The position numbers were made by a program, and so were the translations under genes. 19,487 nucleotides of DNA, from contig WQUE01000283.1 of NCBI GenBank assembly GCA_009785885.1, forward strand, positions 1 to 19,487, in the 5' to 3' direction. The DNA is from Actinomycetes bacterium. Its GTDB lineage: Bacteria > Actinomycetota > Actinomycetes > Propionibacteriales > Propionibacteriaceae. A model generated the notes under the pieces. The model had not been told where the DNA came from. It made no database searches and was given only the letters and a program-made list of their open reading frames with translations. This document shows, in pieces, positions 13,579 to 19,487 of this stretch. Numbering within the stretch: the stretch's first letter is position 1; every line of letters starts with the position of its first letter.

Positions 13579-14967
13579 GTGGACGAGGACCTGTTCGGTG
13601 GGGGCGCGGAGCCGGTCGTCCCGGCGATCGGATCGCTCGGCAATGCCGGCGACCAGGCACCCCTGGCCGTGCGCCTGCGTCCCCGGACGCTCGACGAGAT
13701 CGTGGGCCAGCAGCACCTGCTCGGACCGGGTTCCCCGCTGCGACGCCTGGTGGCGGGGCAGTCGGCCATGTCCGTGTTCCTCTGGGGCCCGCCCGGCGTC
13801 GGCAAGACCACCATCGCGGCCGTCGTGTCCCGTGCCACGAACCGACGGTTCGTCGAACTGTCGGCGGTGACCGCCGGGGTGCGCGACGTCCGGGCCGCCA
13901 TCGAGGAGGCCAAGGCCGAACTGGCCCGCGGTCGCCCCACCGTACTGTTCGTGGACGAGGTGCACCGCTTCAACAAGGCCCAACAGGACGTGCTGCTGCC
14001 CGCCGTCGAGAACCGCCTCGTGACGCTCATTGCCGCCACGACCGAGAACCCCTCGTTCTCGGTGATCGCGCCGCTGCTCTCGCGCTCGTTGTTGCTGACG
14101 CTGAAACCGCTCACCGAGGGCGACCTGATCGTGCTGATCGAACGGGCCTTGGCCGACGAGCGCGGGCTGGGCCAGTCCTTCACGCTGGAAGACGAGGCAC
14201 GCGGTACCCTGCTCGCCTTCGCCGGCGGTGACGCCCGGCGGGTCCTGACCTATCTGGAGGAGGCGGCGGCCGCCGCCGCGGCGCTCGGGTCCACGGTGAT
14301 CGACTCGTCGTCCGTCGAGCGGGCCGTCGATCGCGCCGCCGTCCGCTACGACAAGGCCGGCGACCAGCACTACGACGTGATCAGCGCGTTCATCAAGAGC
14401 GTGCGCGGCTCGGATGTGGACGCCGCGCTGCACTACCTGGCACGGATGCTGGAGGCGGGGGAAGATCCCCGGTTCATCGCCCGGCGGCTCATCATCCTCG
14501 CCAGCGAGGACATCGGGCTCGCCGCTCCCGGCGTGCTCCAGACCGCCGTCGCCGCCGCGCAGGCCGTGCAACTCATCGGCTTGCCCGAGGGCCGGCTATC
14601 CCTGGCCCACGCGACGATCGCCGCGGCGACCGCCCCGAAGTCGAACGCGGTGGTCACGGCCATCGACGAGGCCATCGCCGACGTCCGCGCCGGACGGATC
14701 GGCCTGGTGCCGCCGCACCTCCGCGACGCCCACTACGCAACGGCCGGGCGCTACGGGCACGGCGTCGGCTACCGCTACGCCCACGACTGGCCGCACGGTG
14801 TCGCGCCGCAGCAGTACCTGCCGGACGACCTGGCGGACCGCGAGTACTACCGGCCGAGCGACCATGGCGCGGAAGCCGGCATGGCCGAGCGGCTGGCCGC
14901 GATCGACGCCCTGCTCCGGGGCCCGGACCGGCGCGCTCAGGGAGCGGGCGGAGGCTCGTCCGCCTGA
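13579..14967 (+). CDS. rarA: Replication-associated recombination protein A (RarA/MgsA)
   Basis: RarA is an AAA+ ATPase of the clamp-loader family that acts at stalled replication forks and ssDNA-dsDNA junctions. The 462-residue protein has Walker A GPPGVGKT (70-77), Walker B LFVDEVHRFNKAQQD with D126-E127, and the sensor 1 ATTENPS (153-159), all diagnostic of RarA/WRNIP1. The C-terminal half contains the tetramerisation region and ends with the conserved HLRDAHY and Y-x-H-D-W-P segments. The start is GTG 13579 (MDEDLFG), placed 6 nt after a TAGGCT -10, so it is probably leaderless. A run of seven alanines at about residues 233-239 is likely a helix. The gene diverges from the PadR regulator, whose putative operator touches its -35, and overlaps the YihY gene tail to tail by 31 bp. 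Confidence 0.95.
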   Translation: MDEDLFGGGAEPVVPAIGSLGNAGDQAPLAVRLRPRTLDEIVGQQHLLGPGSPLRRLVAGQSAMSVFLWGPPGVGKTTIAAVVSRATNRRFVELSAVTAGVRDVRAAIEEAKAELARGRPTVLFVDEVHRFNKAQQDVLLPAVENRLVTLIAATTENPSFSVIAPLLSRSLLLTLKPLTEGDLIVLIERALADERGLGQSFTLEDEARGTLLAFAGGDARRVLTYLEEAAAAAAALGSTVIDSSSVERAVDRAAVRYDKAGDQHYDVISAFIKSVRGSDVDAALHYLARMLEAGEDPRFIARRLIILASEDIGLAAPGVLQTAVAAAQAVQLIGLPEGRLSLAHATIAAATAPKSNAVVTAIDEAIADVRAGRIGLVPPHLRDAHYATAGRYGHGVGYRYAHDWPHGVAPQQYLPDDLADREYYRPSDHGAEAGMAERLAAIDALLRGPDRRAQGAGGGSSA

Positions 14968-16115
14968 ACCCGGCGGAGTCGCCCCGTCATGCGCCGCCAC
15001 AGCGGCTCGGCATCGGGGGCCTCGCCCACCGGCTCGTCGGGGGCCAGGGCATGGGTGGCGTACCAGCGGGAGGGTTCCGCACCACTATCCACCGCGGCGA
15101 GGCGCAGCTGCTCCGCGCGCTCCCCAAGATTGGTCCGGGCTGTGCGGGCGCGCCGGGCCTGGCTGCCGTCGCGTGGCGGCAACAACAGTCGCTCGCGGGC
15201 GTCGAGGCCGCTGCGCAACTCGATGACGCGCTCCAGGACGGCGTCCACCTCGGCCCCGAGCAGGATCATCACGTTGACGAGCCACGCCAGGAACAGCACG
15301 ATGACGATGCCGGCGAGTGTCCCGTACGTGCGCGTGTAGTTGTCGGCGCCGTTCAGCGCACTCAGGTAGATGCCGAACCCCCAGCCGATCAGCACGGACA
15401 GCAGCACCGCGAGCAACGCCCCGGGCGACCACAACCGCCGAGGCGGACGGCGGACGTTCGGCGCCAGGTAGTACATGAGGGCCAGCAGAACCACACCCAG
15501 CACGCCGATCACCGGCAGGCGCAGGGCCGTCCACACGTCGACGAGACGCTGGCCGAGGCCCAACTGGTGGCTGAGCCAGCTCGCGACCGACTCGCTGATC
15601 ACCAGCGCGGCGACGAGCAAGGTGATCGCACCCGCCAGCACGACGGTGAGGCCGATCTGCACGGCGCGCCGGCGCACCGGCGAGCGTCCCTCGGCGACGT
15701 CGTAGACCCGGTTCATGGCCCGACCGAAGGCCCCGATGTAGTTGGACGCCGACCACAGGGCCACGACCAGGCCGACGACCAGCGCGAGGCCCGCGCCCTG
15801 GCTCGTCAGGAAGCCCTCGATGAACGGCCGGAAGTAGGTCATGACCTCGGCCGGCAGGACGGAACCGAGGGTCCGCTCGATCGCCGGCACCATCGTGTCG
15901 GCGTTGCCGAGCAGGGTGAACAGCGACACGAGGACGAGCAGCAGGGGAAAGACGGACAAGACGAGGTAATACGTCATCGTCGCCGCCATGTCCGTGATCT
16001 GGTGCGCGCCGATCTGACGCAGAAGGAGGCGCGTCCCGTACGCCCAACTCGCACGCCGCAGGTTCACGGGGCCCCGCGTGGGCTCCGTCGGCGGTGGGTC
16101 TGCCCGCAGCGCCAT
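14937..16115 (-). CDS. YihY/BrkB (UPF0761)-family inner-membrane protein
   Basis: This 392-residue membrane protein belongs to the YihY/virulence factor BrkB family, once called ribonuclease BN by mistake; its true function is unsettled. Six hydrophobic segments are visible at about 46-70, 106-128, 151-172, 199-217, 231-252 and 265-288. The family signatures are MTYYLVLSVFPLLL in the first and YGTLAGIVIVLFLAWLVNVM followed by LLGAEVDA in the last. The roughly 100-residue C-terminal tail is charged and cytosolic. ATG 16115 (MALRADPPP) is preceded by AGAGGA, so the longer open frame to 16343 is not used. It runs against its neighbours, between rarA and alaS, where other actinobacteria usually carry same-strand genes. 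The minus-strand TACATT at 16153-16148 is a possible -10. Confidence 0.9.
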   Translation of the reverse strand: MALRADPPPTEPTRGPVNLRRASWAYGTRLLLRQIGAHQITDMAATMTYYLVLSVFPLLLVLVSLFTLLGNADTMVPAIERTLGSVLPAEVMTYFRPFIEGFLTSQGAGLALVVGLVVALWSASNYIGAFGRAMNRVYDVAEGRSPVRRRAVQIGLTVVLAGAITLLVAALVISESVASWLSHQLGLGQRLVDVWTALRLPVIGVLGVVLLALMYYLAPNVRRPPRRLWSPGALLAVLLSVLIGWGFGIYLSALNGADNYTRTYGTLAGIVIVLFLAWLVNVMILLGAEVDAVLERVIELRSGLDARERLLLPPRDGSQARRARTARTNLGERAEQLRLAAVDSGAEPSRWYATHALAPDEPVGEAPDAEPLWRRMTGRLRRVQADEPPPAP

Positions 16116-16147
16116 CCGGAATCCTCTCAGTCGACATCCGCAACCCC

Positions 16148-16153
16148 AATGTA
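16148..16153 (-). promoter_or_regulatory. Candidate -10 of the YihY gene
   Basis: On the minus strand this reads TACATT, 32 nt upstream of ATG 16115. It leaves a leader of about 25 nt containing the AGAGGA ribosome site. There is no clear -35. Confidence 0.35.
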
Positions 16154-16274
16154 CAGGGACGTGCGTCTGAACCGGGTCAGCCCTGGTGGGGACGCGCGGA
16201 TGATCCGGTCCCGCCCGCGGGAGCGTCGCGATCGTGCCGCGGAGCCGCCGCCGCGTCCGGCCAGCCGCCCAGGG

Positions 16275-16316
16275 TAGGGTGTGGGGGTAATTCTGCTGCC
16301 GGACCGGTGCCGGCAG
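16275..16316 (+). promoter_or_regulatory. alaS promoter candidate and leader hairpin
   Basis: TAGGGT (16275-16280) is a TANNNT-type -10. Downstream, CTGCCGG (16296-16302) and CCGGCAG (16310-16316) form a perfect 7-bp inverted repeat with a 7-nt loop, inside the roughly 55-nt predicted leader of alaS. It lacks the length and conserved elements of a T-box. Confidence 0.4.
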
Positions 16317-16342
16317 GGTCGTGCCAGGTCGTGGAGGAACCA

Positions 16343-19027
16343 ATGAGAACAGCCGAGGTCGGCAGCCGTTTCGTGCGCTTCTTCGAGGGCAAGGGCCACG
16401 TGGCCGTCCCGAGCGCCCCCCTGCTGTACGCCGACCCGACGCTGCTGTTCGTGAACGCCGGGATGGTGCCGTTCAAGCCGTACTTCACCGGGGCGGAGCC
16501 GGCGCCGTACAGGCGGGCGGCGAGCGTCCAGAAGTGCCTGCGGACCCTCGACATCGAGGAGGTGGGGAAGACCACGCGCCACGGCACGTTCTTCCTGATG
16601 AACGGGAACTTCAGCTTCGGGGACTACTTCAAGAAGGAAGCCATCGAGTGGGCCTGGGAACTGGTCACGACGGAGCAGGAGCACGGCGGCTACGGCTTCC
16701 ACCCGGCCAGCGTCTGGGTGACCGTGTTGGGGCCCGGCTTCCACCCCGACTATCCCGACGGCGACACGGAGGCGGCCGCGCTGTGGCGGTCGGTCGGCGT
16801 ACCCGACGACCACATCCAGGGGCGCAGCCTCAAGGACAACTACTGGAGCATGGGCGTGCCGGGCCCGGGCGGCCCCTGCTCGGAGATCTACATCGACCGG
16901 GGTCCCCAGTTCGGTCCCGAGGGCGGCCCGGTCGTGGACGAGGACCGGTTCCTGGAGATCTGGAACCTGGTGTTCCAGACCGAGGAGCTGTCGGCCGTGC
17001 GCGCCAAGGACGACTTCGACATCGCCCGCCCGCTACCGGCGCCGGGCATCGACACCGGGATGGGCGTCGAGCGCACGGCGTACCTGCTGCAGGCCAAGGA
17101 CAACATGTACGAGATCGACCAGGTCTTCCCGGTGATCGAACGCGCCAGTGCGATCTCGGGGCGGGCCTACGGCGCCGACCACGGCGATGACGTCCGGCTG
17201 CGCGTCGTGGCCGATCACATCCGCTCAGGGTTGATGCTGATGACGGACGGTGTCGCACCGGGCAACGAGGCGCGCGGCTACGTGCTGCGGCGGTTGCTGC
17301 GGCGCTCGATCCGGTCGATGCGCCTGCTGGGTGTCGACGCCCCGGTGCTCGTGGACCTGCTCGACGTCAGCCGGGGCCTCATGGCGGAGTCGTTCCCCGA
17401 GGTTGAGACGCAATGGGAGCGGGTGAAGACGATCGCCGCCGCCGAGGAGGAGGCGTTCGGACGCACGCTGCGCGAGGGCACCGCGATCTTCGATCTCGCC
17501 GTGGCGCAGACGAAGACGGCGGGAGTGGCCGTGCTCTCGGGGGATGAGGCGTTCCAGTTGCACGACACGTACGGTTTCCCGATCGACCTGACGCTGGAGA
17601 TGGCCTCCGAGCAGGGCCTGGAGGTGGACCGGGACCGGTTCACCGAACTGATGGCGGAGCAGAAGAACCGGGCCAAGGCGGACGCCCGCGCGAAGAAGGG
17701 CGGCACCGTCGCCGTCGAGGCCTACCGCGAACTACGCGAGGCCGGAGAGACGCCGTTCCTCGGCTACACCGACCTGGTGGTGCCGACTCGCGTGCGGGGC
17801 CTCGTCGTCGGCGGGCAGGCCGTGGCGAAGGCGGAGGCGGGCAGCACCGCCGAGGTGGTCCTGGAGGTCACGCCGTTCTACGCCGAGTCGGGCGGCCAGG
17901 ACGCGGACGCGGGCGTGCTCGTGGGTGAAGCCGGCCGTCACGAGGTGAGTGACGTCCAGCGCCCGATCCCCGGCCTGGTGGTGCACACCGTCACCTTGGC
18001 CGCGCCCATCGCGGTCGGCGAGACGGTCAGCGCGGAGGTGGACGCGTTCCACCGACGCGGCGCGTGCCAGGCGCACTCGGCGACACACCTGCTCCACGCG
18101 GCACTGCGCGAGTTGGTGGGACCGACGGCCACGCAGGCGGGCTCCTTCAACAAGCCCGGCTACCTGCGCTTCGACTACACCGGTCAGCAGGCCATGTCGG
18201 ACGCGCTGAAGCGCGAGATCGAGGAGCGCTGCAACCTGGCGATCACGGACGACCTGGGCGTGAGCGCCACGAGCATGAGGCTGGAGGAGGCCCAGGCGCT
18301 CGGGGCGATGAGCCTTTTCGGCGAGAAGTACCCCCCGATTGTGCGCGTCGTCGAGATGGGTGGGGCGTGGTCGCGCGAGCTGTGCGGGGGTACGCACGTG
18401 CTGGGTACGGGCCAGATCGGCATGCTGACGCTGCTCTCGGAGCAATCCGTCGGGTCCGGGGCGCGACGCGTCGAGGCGCTGGTCAGCACGGACGCCTTCC
18501 ATCACCTCAGCGCGGAGCGAACGCTGGTCGAACAGCTCACCGGACTCCTCAAGGTGCCCTCCGACCAACTCGTCGACCGGGTATCCGGTCTGCTGGCCGA
18601 CCTGAAGTCGGCCGAGAAGAAGGTCGAGGCCGCCCGGACGGCGCAGGTGCTGGCCCGGGCGGACACCCTGCTGGCGGGCGCGCGTGACGTCTCCGGGGTG
18701 GCCCTCATCGCGGAACGCCTTGCCGGGACCTCGATGGACGACCTGCGGACGCTTGCGGCACGGCTCCGCGACGGCCTCGGGCGGCGTGCGGGGGCGGTGG
18801 CCCTCATCGGCGGCCCGGACGACAAGCCGACCGTCGTCGTCGCGACGACGCCCGCCGGGCGCGACAAAGGTGTGAAGGCCGGCGCCCTTGTGCGGGTGGC
18901 CGCAGCGCGCCTCGGTGGGAAGGGCGGCGGCCGCGACGACCTGGCCCAGGGCGGCGGGAACGACGGCGCTGCGGCCCCGGCGGCGCTCGCGGCCATCGAG
19001 GATGCGCTGGTGCATGGAGGGCAGTGA
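16343..19027 (+). CDS. alaS: Alanyl-tRNA synthetase
   Basis: AlaRS charges tRNA-Ala and hydrolyses mis-charged Ser- and Gly-tRNA-Ala. The 894-residue protein has the full bacterial layout: class II catalytic domain (1 to about 250, including NAGMVPFKPYF and HGTFFLMNGNFSFGDY), a tRNA-recognition domain, then the editing domain with zinc-site residues HSATH (H578, H582) and CGGTH (C681, H685). A coiled-coil linker and the C-Ala domain follow, with the glycine-rich GGKGGGRDDLAQGGG at the end. ATG 16343 (MRTAEVGSRF) is preceded by GGAGG at 5 nt. ruvX begins before its stop, so the two are co-transcribed. A leader hairpin might mediate control; E. coli AlaRS binds its own promoter palindrome, but no such role is shown here. 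Confidence 0.97.
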   Translation: MRTAEVGSRFVRFFEGKGHVAVPSAPLLYADPTLLFVNAGMVPFKPYFTGAEPAPYRRAASVQKCLRTLDIEEVGKTTRHGTFFLMNGNFSFGDYFKKEAIEWAWELVTTEQEHGGYGFHPASVWVTVLGPGFHPDYPDGDTEAAALWRSVGVPDDHIQGRSLKDNYWSMGVPGPGGPCSEIYIDRGPQFGPEGGPVVDEDRFLEIWNLVFQTEELSAVRAKDDFDIARPLPAPGIDTGMGVERTAYLLQAKDNMYEIDQVFPVIERASAISGRAYGADHGDDVRLRVVADHIRSGLMLMTDGVAPGNEARGYVLRRLLRRSIRSMRLLGVDAPVLVDLLDVSRGLMAESFPEVETQWERVKTIAAAEEEAFGRTLREGTAIFDLAVAQTKTAGVAVLSGDEAFQLHDTYGFPIDLTLEMASEQGLEVDRDRFTELMAEQKNRAKADARAKKGGTVAVEAYRELREAGETPFLGYTDLVVPTRVRGLVVGGQAVAKAEAGSTAEVVLEVTPFYAESGGQDADAGVLVGEAGRHEVSDVQRPIPGLVVHTVTLAAPIAVGETVSAEVDAFHRRGACQAHSATHLLHAALRELVGPTATQAGSFNKPGYLRFDYTGQQAMSDALKREIEERCNLAITDDLGVSATSMRLEEAQALGAMSLFGEKYPPIVRVVEMGGAWSRELCGGTHVLGTGQIGMLTLLSEQSVGSGARRVEALVSTDAFHHLSAERTLVEQLTGLLKVPSDQLVDRVSGLLADLKSAEKKVEAARTAQVLARADTLLAGARDVSGVALIAERLAGTSMDDLRTLAARLRDGLGRRAGAVALIGGPDDKPTVVVATTPAGRDKGVKAGALVRVAAARLGGKGGGRDDLAQGGGNDGAAAPAALAAIEDALVHGGQ

Positions 19028-19487
19028 GCGCGCCGGCGCGTCCCAGGCGGCCGTGACCGCGTGGCGCCGGGGCGTACGGCTCGGCGTGGACTGGGGCCAG
19101 GCCCGGATCGGCGTCGCGGCGTGCGACGCGGACGGCGTGTTGGCGTATCCCGTGGAGACGATCCCCCAAGGTCCGCAGGCCCCGGAGCGGCTCGCGGTCT
19201 TGGCCGCCGAGTATGGGGCGATCGAGGTCGTGCTGGGGTGGCCGACGTCTCTCCGGGGGGAGAGCGGCCCGGCAGCCGAGGCGATGTGGAAAGTTGCGGG
19301 TAGACTGGATCGTGTGATCGGCGTTCCGATCCGGCTTGTCGATGAACGATTGACCACGGTAACCGCCGCGCGTCGGTTGTCGGGGGCGGGCCGGAGGCGG
19401 CGCGATTGGTCGTCTGTCATCGACCAGGTCGCCGCCGTCGAGATCTTGCAGCAGGCGCTTGATACCGAGCGTCGAACAGGCCACCCG
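19014..19487 (+). CDS. ruvX: RuvX/YqgF RNase H-fold nuclease, 3' end cut by the window
   Basis: RuvX (YqgF) is an RNase H-fold nuclease described as a putative Holliday-junction resolvase and linked to 16S rRNA 5' maturation. 158 codons are visible, close to full family length, with no stop before the edge. The nuclease acidic residues are present: D26 in LGVDWGQARIG, a glutamate in EVVLGWPTSL, D110 in LVDERLTT and D137 in VIDQVAAV. The GWPTSLRGESGPAA loop replaces the usual GLP/GxP loop with only a Trp change. ATG 19014 overlaps the alaS stop by 14 bp; GTG 19053 is an alternative start that would remove 13 poorly conserved residues. The alaS-ruvX order is conserved in actinobacteria and implies translation coupling. 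Confidence 0.92.
   Translation, partial: MEGSERAGASQAAVTAWRRGVRLGVDWGQARIGVAACDADGVLAYPVETIPQGPQAPERLAVLAAEYGAIEVVLGWPTSLRGESGPAAEAMWKVAGRLDRVIGVPIRLVDERLTTVTAARRLSGAGRRRRDWSSVIDQVAAVEILQQALDTERRTGHP

Noticed and set aside
13499..13660. Longer N-terminus for the PadR regulator
   Set aside because: It would cross the rarA promoter and start codon. ATG 13498 has an excellent AAGGAG site.
14255..14290. Alanine-codon run in rarA as a possible repeat expansion
   Set aside because: The codons are mixed GCG/GCC and the run fits a helix in a high-GC protein; there is no sign of slippage.
16116..16342. Longer N-terminus for the YihY protein
   Set aside because: The extension reads through the alaS promoter and is Arg/Pro-rich. 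The first membrane segment and the ribosome site fit ATG 16115.
1..19487. CRISPR array, insertion sequence, prophage, toxin-antitoxin or biosynthetic cluster
   Set aside because: There are no regularly spaced repeats, transposase, integrase or defence-type genes. Gene content is housekeeping plus isolated transport and regulatory genes.

Overview
The window is high-GC DNA with very strong GC bias at third codon positions, TANNNT-type -10 hexamers and several start codons with no Shine-Dalgarno site. Together with its gene content this points to an actinobacterium (Actinomycetota). A Propionibacteriales-like host is my guess; family level cannot be fixed from the sequence alone. The gene set rel, metallo-hydrolase, hisS, DUF349 protein, aspS, rarA, alaS, ruvX is the conserved actinobacterial chromosomal block (compare the relA - glyoxalase-like - hisS - aspS - rarA - alaS - ruvX order in Mycobacterium tuberculosis). 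This is therefore core chromosome, not a mobile or accessory island.

Layout. A minus-strand gene runs off the left edge (1-68) and diverges from a P2A-like P-type cation ATPase (196-2874). RNase Z (rnz, minus) overlaps the ATPase tail to tail and diverges from bifunctional Rel (3929-6256). A minus-strand group follows: a metallo-beta-lactamase-fold hydrolase, hisS (4-bp overlap with it) and a GNAT acetyltransferase whose stop codon abuts the rel stop codon. A DUF349 protein (8892-10136) diverges from the hydrolase across only 30 bp and is followed by aspS (10243-12039). Next are an unrecognised minus-strand gene (12149-12670), a PadR-family regulator (minus, 12917-13498), rarA (plus), a YihY/BrkB-type membrane protein (minus), alaS (plus) and ruvX (plus, cut by the right edge).

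How the genes fit together. Three aminoacyl-tRNA synthetases (His, Asp, Ala) sit beside the (p)ppGpp enzyme that responds to uncharged tRNA. RNase Z matures tRNA 3' ends. RarA and RuvX act at stalled forks and in recombination or 16S rRNA maturation. The ATPase, the PadR regulator, the YihY protein and the 173-residue unknown protein look like lineage-specific insertions into this housekeeping block.

No stretch of 300 bp lacks a gene. The largest gaps are 12671-12916 (246 bp; a pair of similar dyads and a long inverted repeat) and 16116-16342 (227 bp; divergent yihY-alaS region with -10-like elements and a leader hairpin). I see no tRNA or rRNA gene, insertion sequence, CRISPR array, prophage or recognisable new multi-gene system. 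The points most worth checking are the ion-site substitutions in the ATPase, the paired dyads upstream of the unknown gene, the apparent leaderless promoters (two facing each other across 30 bp), the PadR/rarA control region and the non-discriminating-type residue in AspRS.
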